Below are positions 36,845 to 47,353 of a stretch of DNA of 64,000 nucleotides, in pieces. This stretch comes from Paramesorhizobium endophyticum (GTDB taxonomy: Bacteria > Pseudomonadota > Alphaproteobacteria > Rhizobiales > Rhizobiaceae), in NCBI RefSeq assembly GCF_014640615.1, contig NZ_BMHH01000008.1, positions 124,001 to 188,000 on the forward strand, given 5' to 3'. Made by a program: the position numbers and the translations under genes. Each line of letters starts with the position of its first letter. Position 1 is the stretch's first letter. The notes under the pieces were generated by a model that made no database searches, was not told where the DNA came from, and saw only the letters and a program-made list of their open reading frames with translations.

Positions 36845-37752
36845 TTCCGATCTCTGCCTTTCCGGCGGACGCATCGCCGGCCGTGGTCTGTCTGGGCCTG
36901 TCCGCGCTTGACAGAGTCTGGCGCGTCGGGACGCCATTTTCCGGCGGCAGCGAGAAAATCCGCGCAAGCGATCACCTGACCGAGCCGGGCGGCATGGCGG
37001 CCAATGCGGCTGTCGCCATAGCAAGGCTGGGCGGCAGGGCATCCTTCTGGGGGAGGGCGGGTGACGACGAAGCCGGCCGTATCATGTCGGACGGCTTCGT
37101 CGCCGAAGGCGTCGATATCAGGAATTTCCGGCTGTTCGAGGGCGGCGCATCGTCGGTCTCGGGCATCATCGTCGATGCCGGCGGAGAACGGCAGATCGTC
37201 AATTTTCGTGGCCGTTACCCGGCTGACGCTTCATGGCTGCCGCTCACCGCGCTTTCTGCCGATTGCGTGCTTGCCGACCCGCGCTGGCCGGAAGGCGCGG
37301 AAGCCCTTTTCGCGGAAGCGCGACGACGCGGAATACCGACGGTTCTCGACGGCGACGTGGCGGATATCGAAATGTTCGAACGGCTTCTGCCGCTCACAGA
37401 CCATGCGATCTTCTCAGAACCGGGACTGCGAGGATTTGCGGGCGATATAGATGGGAAAGCGCTCGATAGCGCCGCCGGCTTCGGCTGCCGCGTCGTGGCG
37501 GTAACGCGCGGTCCCGCCGGCCTGACCTGGCGCGACTCCGGCGGTTTGCATGATCTGGGCGCGCCCCGCGTTGAGGCCATCGACACGACGGCCGCCGGTG
37601 ACGTCTTCCACGGCGCCTATGCCTTCGGCCTTGGCGCCCATCTGCGTGTTGCGGACGCCTTCCTCTTTGCCAGTTCCGTCGCCGCCTTCAAATGCACGCG
37701 GCCTGGTGGACGCGCAGCCATTCCCTCCCTCGACGATCTGAAGTCATTTTGA
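36841..37752 (+). CDS. PfkB-family sugar kinase
   Basis: 303 residues, ATGA overlap with the ATPase. PfkB signatures: GGMAANAAVAIARLGGRASF near the N-terminus and AIDTTAAGDVFHGAYAFGLG near the C-terminus, with the catalytic Asp in TTAAGD. Relatives phosphorylate fructose-1-P, tagatose-6-P, 2-keto-3-deoxygluconate or 6-deoxy-6-sulfofructose (YihV). Followed 11 bp later by a LacD/YihT-type aldolase, it most likely phosphorylates a ketose at C1 so that the aldolase can release DHAP. Confidence 0.9.
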   Translation: MIPISAFPADASPAVVCLGLSALDRVWRVGTPFSGGSEKIRASDHLTEPGGMAANAAVAIARLGGRASFWGRAGDDEAGRIMSDGFVAEGVDIRNFRLFEGGASSVSGIIVDAGGERQIVNFRGRYPADASWLPLTALSADCVLADPRWPEGAEALFAEARRRGIPTVLDGDVADIEMFERLLPLTDHAIFSEPGLRGFAGDIDGKALDSAAGFGCRVVAVTRGPAGLTWRDSGGLHDLGAPRVEAIDTTAAGDVFHGAYAFGLGAHLRVADAFLFASSVAAFKCTRPGGRAAIPSLDDLKSF

Positions 37753-37763
37753 AAGGAAATCCT

Positions 37764-38810
37764 ATGCTCACACTCGGTAAAACGCGCGGTCTTGCTCGCC
37801 TAGCCAACCGCGAAGGGCATTTTTGCATGGTGGCGCTCGACCAGCGCCCGCCGCTCTTCGACGCCATTGCGGCGGCGCGCGGTATCGATAAATCAGCCGT
37901 GCCTTTCTCCGATATGATTACGGCCAAGCGGCTCTTGGTCGAAAAGCTCGCGCCTCATTGCAGTTCGATGCTGTTCGACCCGAATTATGCCATCCCGGCT
38001 GCAATCGACGTGTTGCCACCTGATTGCGGCCTGATCGTCACGCTCGAGGATCATAGAACGGAAGAGACGGCGGGCGGGCGCAAATCACGGGTTATCGCGG
38101 ATTGGAGCGTCGAGAAAATACGGCGCCTCGGCGGCGACGCCGTCAAGGTATTGGCGTGGTACCGGCCGGATGCGTCCGCCGATGTGCTGGAGCATCAAAA
38201 GGATTTCGTCCGCAAGATCGGCGAGGATTGCCGGCGTCATGACATTGCGTATGTTCTGGAACTGCTGGTCTTCCCCTTTCTGGGATCGGCAGGGCATACT
38301 GCTGATTATGTGGAGTCACCCGGAAAGCTGCCGGAGCTCGTCATCGAGAGCGTGCGTGAATTTGCAAAGCCCGAATATGGCGTCGACCTTTTGAAGCTCG
38401 AAAGCCCTCTCGCCGCCAGCAGCCTGCCGCCGCGCGACGGCAGCGAGGCAGTTCTGGCCGCCCAGAGGGAATTCGATGCGGTGGGTGAAATCTGCGCCGG
38501 CGCCGGTATCCCATGGGTGCTGCTGTCCGGTGGCGCGGCACCGGAGAAGTTCGAGTTGGTGCTCGATTACGCCTATGCGTCCGGTGCGTCCGGTTTCCTT
38601 GCCGGGCGTACCATCTGGCTCAACGCGATCCGTTCGCATTTTCCGGATACGGACGCGGTCGGCAAGGCGCTTTCCGAGGAAGGCGTCGCGGTGTTGAACA
38701 GCCTGAGCGCATTGACGACGAAGAAGGCATCGCGCTGGAAGGCGTCCGTGCCTTCCTTCCACGCTATCCGCAATGAAGGTGACTTTGCCAGTAGCTACTT
38801 GGCGGCCTGA
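37764..38810 (+). CDS. LacD/YihT-like class I aldolase
   Basis: 348 residues; AAAGGAAATCCT before the ATG. The sequence FCMVALDQRPPLFDAI, SSMLFDPNYAIPAAI, GGDAVKVLAWYRP (probable Schiff-base Lys) and GASGFLAGRTIW follows the tagatose-1,6-bisphosphate aldolase/6-deoxy-6-sulfofructose-1-phosphate aldolase family. Members split ketose phosphates into DHAP and an aldehyde. The neighbouring kinase upstream and aldehyde dehydrogenase downstream are consistent with the aldehyde half (lactaldehyde or sulfolactaldehyde type) being oxidised next. Confidence 0.85.
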   Translation: MLTLGKTRGLARLANREGHFCMVALDQRPPLFDAIAAARGIDKSAVPFSDMITAKRLLVEKLAPHCSSMLFDPNYAIPAAIDVLPPDCGLIVTLEDHRTEETAGGRKSRVIADWSVEKIRRLGGDAVKVLAWYRPDASADVLEHQKDFVRKIGEDCRRHDIAYVLELLVFPFLGSAGHTADYVESPGKLPELVIESVREFAKPEYGVDLLKLESPLAASSLPPRDGSEAVLAAQREFDAVGEICAGAGIPWVLLSGGAAPEKFELVLDYAYASGASGFLAGRTIWLNAIRSHFPDTDAVGKALSEEGVAVLNSLSALTTKKASRWKASVPSFHAIRNEGDFASSYLAA

Positions 38811-38831
38811 GCCGCGCGGGGAGGAGAGAAA

Positions 38832-40310
38832 ATGGAAAAGCAATCGGCGCAACCGGTTCCGGCCTTGAAAGACAGGTCTTTGCTGACGGACAAAGCCTAT
38901 GTAGCCGGCCATTGGATTCCAGCCGAAAATGGAAAATCCATCATAGTAACCGATCCCTATGATGGATCGGTTATTGCTCATGTCCCCAATCTGGACATTG
39001 CGATCGTGCGCGAGGCGATTGATGTAGCGGCCAGCGCCCAAATCGACTGGGCGCTACGATCTGCCAAGGAACGGGCCGCCGTGCTCAAGCGCTGGTTTGA
39101 TCTGATCGTTGAGAATGCCGATGATCTTGCGCATATTCTCACCGCGGAGCAGGGCAAGCCGCTCAGCGAGGCGAAAGGCGAGATTATATCGAATGCCGCC
39201 TATCTGGAATGGTTCGCCGAAGAAGCCAAGCGGATAGACGGGAACCTTATTCCCGGTCCTAACCGTAACCAACGCGTTATGGTGTTGAAGCAGCCGGTTG
39301 GGGTGTGCGCAGCGATCACGCCGTGGAATTTTCCGAACGGCATGATCACCCGCAAAGCCGGTCCGGCACTCGCCGCCGGCTGTAGCATGATCCTGAAGCC
39401 TGCCTCGCAGACTCCGCTGTCGGCTCTCGCGCTCGCCGTTCTGGCGGAGCGCGCCGGCGTGCCGGCGGGTGTTTTCTCTGTAATCACCGGCGAGGCGCAG
39501 CCGATCGGCCTGGAATTCTGTCACAACCCGAAAGTGGCGAAGATTACCTTTACCGGTTCGACCGCCGTCGGCCGCTGGCTGATGAAAGAAGCGGCTGATG
39601 GTATCAAACGGCTTTCCCTCGAACTCGGCGGCAACGCCCCTTTCATTGTTTTTGATGATGCCGATATCGATGCGGCAGTCGAAGGCGCCATGATTTCGAA
39701 GTTCCGCAATGCCGGACAGACTTGTGTCTGCGCCAACAGAATCTATGTTCAGGACGCAGTGGTCGAGGAATTCACAGCAAAACTGCTCGATAGAGTTTCG
39801 GCCCTGAAGCTTGGACGCAGCACCGAAGCCGGCGTCGGCCAAGGACCGCTGATAGACGAACGGGCTGTCGCAAAGATCGAGGAGCATATCGCCGACGCGC
39901 TCGCCAAGGGTGGTCTTCTCCTTACAGGCGGCAAGCGCAGCGCTCTGGGCGGTACGTTCTTCGAGCCGACCGTAATGAGCGGAATCTCGCAGGCGATGAA
40001 GGTCGCAAGAGAAGAGACCTTCGCACCGCTCGCGCCCGTCATCACATTCCGCGACGAGAAAGAAGTTATCGCCATGGCGAATGACAGCGAATTTGGCCTT
40101 GCTTCCTATTTTTACTCGCGCGATCTGGGACGTGTCTGGCGCGTGGCCGAAGCCCTGCAGGCCGGCATGGTTGGCGTCAATACCGGCATGCTCGCCAACG
40201 AAATGGCGCCGTTCGGCGGCGTCAAGCAGTCTGGCCTGGGTCGGGAGGGGTCCTCTTACGGCATCGAGAGTTTTCTGGAACTGAAATATGTCGCGGTGGC
40301 AGGCATCTGA
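38832..40310 (+). CDS. NAD(P)+-dependent aldehyde dehydrogenase (GabD-like)
   Basis: 492 residues. Full ALDH fold: ITPWNFPNGMITRKAGPALA, catalytic Glu264 in LSLELGGNAPF, Cys298 in NAGQTCVCANR, and the C-terminal FGGVKQSGLGREGS. Closest in style to succinate-semialdehyde dehydrogenases, the group that also supplies sulfolactaldehyde dehydrogenases of sulfoglycolysis. In this operon it should oxidise the aldehyde released by the aldolase to an acid. Its stop overlaps the start of the SDR gene by 1 bp. Confidence 0.9.
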   Translation: MEKQSAQPVPALKDRSLLTDKAYVAGHWIPAENGKSIIVTDPYDGSVIAHVPNLDIAIVREAIDVAASAQIDWALRSAKERAAVLKRWFDLIVENADDLAHILTAEQGKPLSEAKGEIISNAAYLEWFAEEAKRIDGNLIPGPNRNQRVMVLKQPVGVCAAITPWNFPNGMITRKAGPALAAGCSMILKPASQTPLSALALAVLAERAGVPAGVFSVITGEAQPIGLEFCHNPKVAKITFTGSTAVGRWLMKEAADGIKRLSLELGGNAPFIVFDDADIDAAVEGAMISKFRNAGQTCVCANRIYVQDAVVEEFTAKLLDRVSALKLGRSTEAGVGQGPLIDERAVAKIEEHIADALAKGGLLLTGGKRSALGGTFFEPTVMSGISQAMKVAREETFAPLAPVITFRDEKEVIAMANDSEFGLASYFYSRDLGRVWRVAEALQAGMVGVNTGMLANEMAPFGGVKQSGLGREGSSYGIESFLELKYVAVAGI

Positions 40311-41053
40311 TGGCTGGGATGAACGACCCGTTTTCCTTTCAGACGGGTTTCCATGCCGTCGTCATTGGCGGCGCGGGCGATATCGGCTCCGCAATCGCAA
40401 CGCTGTTCCACGCACGCGGCGCGAAGGTCACAGCCACGGGGCACGACCAGGCCTCGCTCGACCGCTCGTCCCTGGCGAGCCTGCCGGAAGTAGACCTCGA
40501 CGTGCTGGACGTAACCTCCGACGGCGCGGTTACCGCGTACGCGTCCCGTTTCAAACGGGTCGACGTGCTTGTCAATTGTGCCGGCATTCTCGCTCGCGAT
40601 GAGGAATTCGAAATCGCAACCTTCCAGCGCGTGCTGGACGTTAATCTGACCGGTACATTCCGCACGGCGATGGCTTTCCGCCCGCTTCTTGCGGCAACCC
40701 GCGGATCGATTGTCAATATCGCTTCGATGAATGCTTTCGCTGCGCTCCCACGCATTCCGGCCTATTGCGCCAGCAAAGGCGGTGTCGTCATGCTGACAAA
40801 GGCGCTGGCGCTCGCTTGGGCGGAGGAAGGGATTCGGGTGAATGCGGTCGCGCCCGGCTATATCGAAACAGCAATCAATGTTGAGGGCCGCAAGGATATC
40901 GCGCATCGCGATCGCATCGCAGCCCGCACGGCGCTGAAACGGTGGGGAAGCCCGGACGAAGTGGCCGGTGCGGTTGTTTTCCTTGCGATGCCTGCTGCCC
41001 GATATGTGACCGGAACCGTCTATGCCGTCGATGGCGGATTTTTAGCAGGATAG
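40310..41053 (+). CDS. SDR dehydrogenase (glucose-1-dehydrogenase-like)
   Basis: 247 residues. Classical SDR: Rossmann glycine motif VIGGAGDIGSAIA, NCAG, catalytic Ser/Tyr-x-x-x-Lys in IASMNAF and AYCASKGGVV, and C-terminal GTVYAVDGGFLAG. Relatives oxidise sugars at C1 to lactones or reduce keto sugars. In the sulfo-Entner-Doudoroff pathway an SDR of this type oxidises sulfoquinovose; here no lactonase or IlvD-type dehydratase is found beside it. Confidence 0.88.
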   Translation: MAGMNDPFSFQTGFHAVVIGGAGDIGSAIATLFHARGAKVTATGHDQASLDRSSLASLPEVDLDVLDVTSDGAVTAYASRFKRVDVLVNCAGILARDEEFEIATFQRVLDVNLTGTFRTAMAFRPLLAATRGSIVNIASMNAFAALPRIPAYCASKGGVVMLTKALALAWAEEGIRVNAVAPGYIETAINVEGRKDIAHRDRIAARTALKRWGSPDEVAGAVVFLAMPAARYVTGTVYAVDGGFLAG

Positions 41054-41056
41054 CTG

Positions 41057-42226
41057 ATGATGAAGGCAGAAGAGGCTTTTTCCGACTGCACCATAATTTC
41101 CGTGGAAGCTCATGTCTTCCGCGTTCCGCTCAATCGCCCTGTTTCCACATCGTTCGGCACGATGCGAGACCGGCCAGCGGTGCTGGTCAGGCTCGAAGAT
41201 CGGGATGGCACGGTTGGCTGGGGTGAAATCTGGTGCAACTGGCCAGCTTGCGGCGCGGAACACCGCGCGCGCTTGCTTGTCTCGGATGTCGCGCCACGCG
41301 TCATTGCCCGGCCGCTGCCCGAGCCTGCCAAGCTTTGGAAGGAACTGACGGCGGCGACCGAAATTCTCGGTCTCCAGACCGGCGAGTTCGGTCCATATGC
41401 GCAGGTCATTGCCGGCTTCGATATGGCCTATTGGGATCTGACCGCGCGCCGGCGTGGCCTCCCTCTTGCCGGGGCGCTTTCGCCAGGTGCAGGAACTGTG
41501 GTGCGTGCCTATGCCAGCGGCATCCACATTCGCGATGCTGAGGCGATCGTCGCGCAATCCCGCCAGAATGGCTATCAGGACTTCAAGGTGAAAGTCGGTT
41601 TCGATTTCGACAGCGACCTGGAACGCGTCCGTCGGCTTGCCGCCGCTTTGGAGGCGGACGAAACCCTTTATGCCGACGCCAATCAGGGCTTTTCTGCGAA
41701 GGAGGCACGGAAGTTTCTGCTGGCTGTTAGTGATCTAGGCCTCGGCTGGGTGGAGGAGCCGATCCGGGTGGACGCCCCAGCGAATATCTGGTCGGATCTT
41801 TCGCGATCGACCGGCATCCCGCTTGCAGGCGGAGAGAACCTGATCGGATTTGCCGCCTTCGATGCCGCCATCGCCGCGGGCCATCTCTCCATCATCCAGC
41901 CGGATGCGGCCAAATGGGGCGGTCCGAGCGGATGCTTCGCCGTCGCCAATGCTGCGAGGCGGGTAGGGCGGCGCTATTGCCCGCATTTCCTCGGAGCCGG
42001 CATCGGCCTGGCGGCGTCAGCTCACATCCTGGCGGCGGCAGGCGGAGATGGGCTGCTTGAGATCGACGTCAATCCCAACCCGCTGCGCGATGCCATTGTG
42101 CCGGCTTGGCCTTCGATAGAGCTGGGATGTGTCGAACTTCCACTCGGGCCGGGTCTTGGTGTTGTGCCAGACCTTCTTGGTCTCGAGCCGTACAAGTCGC
42201 TGGTTCTTGTAGCTGGCGGATCGTGA
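41057..42226 (+). CDS. Mandelate racemase/muconate lactonizing (enolase) superfamily enzyme
   Basis: 389 residues. MR/MLE barrel with the KxK base motif in DFKVKVGFDF, metal ligands in LYADANQG, WVEEPIRVD and PLAGGENL, and a C-terminal YCPHFLGAGIGLAASAH loop. These enzymes remove a proton next to a carboxylate, giving acid-sugar dehydration, epimerisation or cycloisomerisation. A dehydratase for a sugar acid or a 3,6-anhydro-acid cycloisomerase are both possible. The stop overlaps the GTG of the exporter gene. Confidence 0.88.
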   Translation: MMKAEEAFSDCTIISVEAHVFRVPLNRPVSTSFGTMRDRPAVLVRLEDRDGTVGWGEIWCNWPACGAEHRARLLVSDVAPRVIARPLPEPAKLWKELTAATEILGLQTGEFGPYAQVIAGFDMAYWDLTARRRGLPLAGALSPGAGTVVRAYASGIHIRDAEAIVAQSRQNGYQDFKVKVGFDFDSDLERVRRLAAALEADETLYADANQGFSAKEARKFLLAVSDLGLGWVEEPIRVDAPANIWSDLSRSTGIPLAGGENLIGFAAFDAAIAAGHLSIIQPDAAKWGGPSGCFAVANAARRVGRRYCPHFLGAGIGLAASAHILAAAGGDGLLEIDVNPNPLRDAIVPAWPSIELGCVELPLGPGLGVVPDLLGLEPYKSLVLVAGGS

Positions 42227-42915
42227 GCGAACCGTTGGAATTTTTCATCTTTGCGCTTCTGGCTCTCACCCAGCTCATTCCGCTGACAGAGGCCGCCATC
42301 GTTATCAATATTCTCACTCTCGCCAATGCAGTTGTCATGCTTGGGCGCGGATGGCGCCATATTGCAGCAAAGCCCATGCTGCTATCGCTGACCGGCGCGT
42401 TGCCGATGGTTGTTGCAGGTTACGCACTGCTCGATTTTCTCGCGTCCGAATCGCTGGCGGTGGTCAGGATGGTGCTCGGATTGGTGATCTTACTATCGAG
42501 CATGCAACTGATCCGCCGATATTCACCTCTGGACACGGAATCTTCGGGGCCGGTCTTTGCTGCATATGGCGCCATCGGCGGTTTAATGGGCGGCCTTTTT
42601 TCAACGGCTGGCCCGCCTTTGGTTTACCAGTTCTATCGTCAGCCCATGTCCCATGCGGTGATCCGGGAAACCCTGGTTGCTATCTTCGCCATTAATTCCC
42701 TGTCACGTCTCGCCCTCGTGACAATCGCAGGGCAATGGCAAAATCATACGCTGTTGTGGGCCCTTGCCGGCTTGCCAAGCGTCGTCGCAGCTTCCTATAT
42801 CGCGCGCCGATGGCCGCCTCCGGTTTCGGCCAGTGCCTTAAGACGATCGGTGTTCGTGCTCCTGCTGCTGTCTGGTTTGTCCCTGATCGTGCCTGCAATA
42901 TCACATCTGCCTTAG
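42223..42915 (+). CDS. TauE/SafE-family membrane exporter
   Basis: 230 residues with a GTG start coupled to the preceding gene (GTGA). About seven to eight hydrophobic helices; the family motif GGLMGGLFSTAGPPLVYQFY is present. TauE/SafE proteins export sulfite, sulfolactate, sulfoacetate or related anions. As last gene of the operon it is a good candidate for excreting the sulfonate or sulfite end product, which is the strongest sign within the operon that the substrate contains sulfur. Confidence 0.85.
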   Translation: MSEPLEFFIFALLALTQLIPLTEAAIVINILTLANAVVMLGRGWRHIAAKPMLLSLTGALPMVVAGYALLDFLASESLAVVRMVLGLVILLSSMQLIRRYSPLDTESSGPVFAAYGAIGGLMGGLFSTAGPPLVYQFYRQPMSHAVIRETLVAIFAINSLSRLALVTIAGQWQNHTLLWALAGLPSVVAASYIARRWPPPVSASALRRSVFVLLLLSGLSLIVPAISHLP

Positions 42916-43026
42916 CTGGCGTTACGCAGACCCGAAAACCAGCGCAGGGATACGTAAGCAAGTGTAATAGGCAATGCGGTGAGCAGCTCGAAGCCAGTTT
43001 CGACAGCCATTTTGAAATCGTAGCTC

Positions 43027-43986
43027 GTGAGGATAATGATGAGAGATTGCTGTTCTGCGGTCAGTCGGAACAACGGGAGCGCAGGGTCGGGCGAAGCCGC
43101 GACAATTTTGCCGCGCGGAAGGGAAGGGGAGCCCATCCTCGTCAAAGGCGGCGAAACCTTCGTCGGAACCCATCAGCCGGCGCTGGAAATCGATGGGGAG
43201 GGTCCGGAACGCAAGGTCACCATCGATGATTTTCTGCTGGAGGCCGAGACGGTGACCGTCAAGCGCTTCGCCGCATTCGTCGAGGCGACCGGCTATGTCA
43301 CGGAGGCGGAGAAGTTCGGCTGCTCCGCCGTATTCCTTGGATTGATGCGGGACCGGCAGATCGCGGCGAACAATGTAGCGACTACGCCATGGTGGGGACG
43401 GGTGGAAGGAGCGACCTGGAAATCGCCGGAAGGGCCTGGGAGCTCAATCGAGGACCGGATGGACCATCCGGTGACGCAGGTCTCGTGGAACGATGCCGTG
43501 GCTTTTGCGCGATGGGTGGGCGGCAGGCTTCCCACCGAGGCGGAATGGGAGCATGCGGCCCGGGGCGGCAACCACCGCCGCCGCTATCCATGGGGCGAGG
43601 AAGAGCCGACCGACACGAAGATTTTCTGCAATATCTGGCAGGGCAGCTTCCCCCATCACAATACGATGGCTGACGGATATTTCGGCACCGCGCCGGCGCG
43701 CAGTCTCACACCGACCGAGGATGGTTTTTACAATCTTGCCGGAAATGTCTGGGAGTGGACGGCCGATCCGTTCCGCATCCGCTCGCTGGCGCGCCATGCC
43801 GTGGTCCGAAACGAGCAGGCGAGAAAGAACGGCGACAAGGTGCTCAAGGGCGGTTCATTCCTTTGCCATAAGAGCTATTGCTACCGCTACCGCATCGCCG
43901 CCCGCATGGGCCTCTCCCCCGACAGCGCCTCCAGCAATACCGGATTCCGGGTCGCCTATAATATCAGGACGGGCGGCAAGGGGTAG
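43027..43986 (+). CDS. Formylglycine-generating enzyme (sulfatase-modifying factor)
   Basis: 319 residues; the start is uncertain among three nearby Met codons, and the conserved fold starts around residue 36 (EPILVKGGETFVGTHQ). Both catalytic cysteines are present, C280 and C285 in GGSFLCHKSYCYRYRIAARM, as in human FGE, together with NLAGNVWEW and PVTQVSWNDAVAFARW. It oxidises the Cys of CxPSR motifs to formylglycine using copper and oxygen. It is the expected activator of the two Cys-type sulfatases at 44812 and 55325. Confidence 0.92.
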   Translation: MRIMMRDCCSAVSRNNGSAGSGEAATILPRGREGEPILVKGGETFVGTHQPALEIDGEGPERKVTIDDFLLEAETVTVKRFAAFVEATGYVTEAEKFGCSAVFLGLMRDRQIAANNVATTPWWGRVEGATWKSPEGPGSSIEDRMDHPVTQVSWNDAVAFARWVGGRLPTEAEWEHAARGGNHRRRYPWGEEEPTDTKIFCNIWQGSFPHHNTMADGYFGTAPARSLTPTEDGFYNLAGNVWEWTADPFRIRSLARHAVVRNEQARKNGDKVLKGGSFLCHKSYCYRYRIAARMGLSPDSASSNTGFRVAYNIRTGGKG

Positions 43987-44004
43987 GCGCCGCCGGATTG
44001 CCCG

Positions 44005-44676
44005 CTACCATGGCAAGATCTGGCCGTTGTAATTGTAAACGGTTCCCGTCTGGTGCGGGCCGAGTTCCTGGATCACCGCGCGCATCCGTTCAACGCTCGC
44101 CGCTACCGACAGGCCGCTTTCGCCCTGGGCAGCCACGTTGCCCGGATGGAGCCCGATGACGCAAACCTGCCGGGGAGCGAGATCGATGGCGAGGCTCTTC
44201 ATCACCATATTCAGGCCTGCCTTGCTGGAGCGATACGCATAGGATCGTCCGCTATTGTTGAGTCCGATCGAGCCCATGCGGCTGGAGATGAAGGCGATCA
44301 CCTTCCGGTCGCTCGATGCGACATGCTCGATGAAGGCTTTGGACACAACGAAGGGCGCGATGAGATTCACCTCCAGCATGCTGCGCCATAGCGCGATATC
44401 GGTATCCTCCAGCGCCGGATGCGGACCGGGAATGCCGGCATTGTTGATGAGGATGTCGATCTTCTGCCCCTCAAGGTCGCGGCCAAGCCGGGTGATGGCG
44501 TTCCCATCCGTCACATCCAGCCGGACGAGCTCGACATTGGAGCCGAATTGATGACGGGCGGCGAGCCCAGTGGGATCAAGGCAGGTCGCGATGACCCGGT
44601 CGCCCTGCATCGCATATTGCAGCGCAAATTCCTGGCCAAGGCCGCGGTCGCAGCCAGTGATCAGCACGGTTGCCAT
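44005..44676 (-). CDS. SDR-family oxidoreductase
   Basis: 223 residues. Rossmann motif LITGCDRGLGQEFA, NNAG in ILINNAGIPG, catalytic Ser and Tyr-x-x-x-Lys in ISSRMGS and SYAYRSSKAGLNM. Resembles small cytosolic carbonyl reductases. It is oriented against the rest and ends close behind the FGE gene, sharing a 135-bp divergent region with the sulfatase. Confidence 0.85.
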   Translation of the reverse strand: MATVLITGCDRGLGQEFALQYAMQGDRVIATCLDPTGLAARHQFGSNVELVRLDVTDGNAITRLGRDLEGQKIDILINNAGIPGPHPALEDTDIALWRSMLEVNLIAPFVVSKAFIEHVASSDRKVIAFISSRMGSIGLNNSGRSYAYRSSKAGLNMVMKSLAIDLAPRQVCVIGLHPGNVAAQGESGLSVAASVERMRAVIQELGPHQTGTVYNYNGQILPW

Positions 44677-44811
44677 AGAACGCCAACTCCCTGAAAATCA
44701 TCGTCACGGGGACGAAAAACATTTCTAATTCAGCATCAAGGAATTCATTGATAAGTCAATGTAATAAAAGTAGTTTTTCCATAGAATGCCGGTCACCAAG
44801 GGGAGGAATAG

Positions 44812-46308
<1,497 letters not shown>

Positions 46309-46378
46309 CTCGTAAGTTTCATCTGCTGTAACAAACAGTCCCCCAAATATACATAATTCCACGGAGTTATTACGGTTT

Positions 46379-47263
46379 ATGCGCCCGTTTAACATCATCA
46401 TAGCCGTTGCTATTTCACTGTTCGCAGGTGAGGCCGAAGCCAAGCGCGTCAAGTGGAATGAATGCGATCCGGGTGGCGTCCAGACGCTGTCCGTGCCAGA
46501 CCCGATTTCGGGGCGGTCTTATAATGTCGAGATCAGCCTGCCGGCCAGTTACGCCCCCAATGCATCGGCGCGCTACCCGATAATATATCTGGCCGATGGT
46601 GATCGCGGGACACGGCCCGTGGCCTGCCAGATCAAAGCGCTTTACGAAAAGGGAGATCTGGCGGAGGAGCCTATTCTGGTAGGCCTGTCCTATGCGAAGG
46701 GCGAGAGCCTGGAAGTGAGCCGTAAGCGCGACTACACCCCGGTTCCCCGCAAACCCGGCGACACTGCCTATGGCGGAGCCGAAGCCTATCAGCGCTATCT
46801 TCGTCTGACCGTGATCCCCTTTGTCGAAAGCCGCTATCATGCCGATCCCGGTCGGCGCATCTATCTGGGGCATTCCTATGGAGGGCTTCTTGGCGCGCAC
46901 ATCCTGCTGACCGAACCCGACCTCTTCCACACCTACATACTCGGCAGCCCATCCATCTGGTTTGCGAACCATGCAATTCTGCGGTTCGAGGCCAACTATG
47001 CCCAAGCCAATAAAGACCTGAAGGCTAATGTCCTGCTCTTTGTCGGCGGAGAAGAGGTCAGTCGCCACGACGCCGCTCGTGGGGGCAATACCCAAGACAT
47101 GGTTGGCGATATGAGGGCATTCGAGTCGCAGCTGAAGCAACGTGGCTACCGAAGCCTGACGGTAAAGTCGCTGGTCGTGCCGGGCAAAAACCACCGCAAG
47201 GTCTTTCCGCCCGGCTTGACCTGGGCAATCACCGACGTACTCGGTCCGGCGATCCCACGCTAG
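46379..47263 (+). CDS. Secreted esterase (enterochelin-esterase-like alpha/beta hydrolase)
   Basis: 294 residues with a signal peptide (MRPFNIIIAVAISLFAGEAE AKR). Nucleophile elbow GHSYGG; the oxyanion region is YPIIYLADGD; the catalytic His is likely in VVPGKNHRKVF. Same broad family as the partial gene at 2-610. It may remove acyl groups from a substrate before import. Confidence 0.82.
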   Translation: MRPFNIIIAVAISLFAGEAEAKRVKWNECDPGGVQTLSVPDPISGRSYNVEISLPASYAPNASARYPIIYLADGDRGTRPVACQIKALYEKGDLAEEPILVGLSYAKGESLEVSRKRDYTPVPRKPGDTAYGGAEAYQRYLRLTVIPFVESRYHADPGRRIYLGHSYGGLLGAHILLTEPDLFHTYILGSPSIWFANHAILRFEANYAQANKDLKANVLLFVGGEEVSRHDAARGGNTQDMVGDMRAFESQLKQRGYRSLTVKSLVVPGKNHRKVFPPGLTWAITDVLGPAIPR

Positions 47264-47353
47264 TCTCTCTACTTGGTTGAGAGCACCTACACTACGGGCA
47301 AAGGTCGTTGGCCAACCTTGGCGCAGGATCGCCCCTCCCTCAAACGCCCTCTA

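Noticed and set aside
31705-42915. A known sulfoquinovose pathway (sulfo-ED, sulfo-EMP, sulfo-TAL or monooxygenase type)
   Set aside because: No sulfoquinovosidase, isomerase, IlvD-type dehydratase, transaldolase or flavin monooxygenase is present, so none can be assigned as such.
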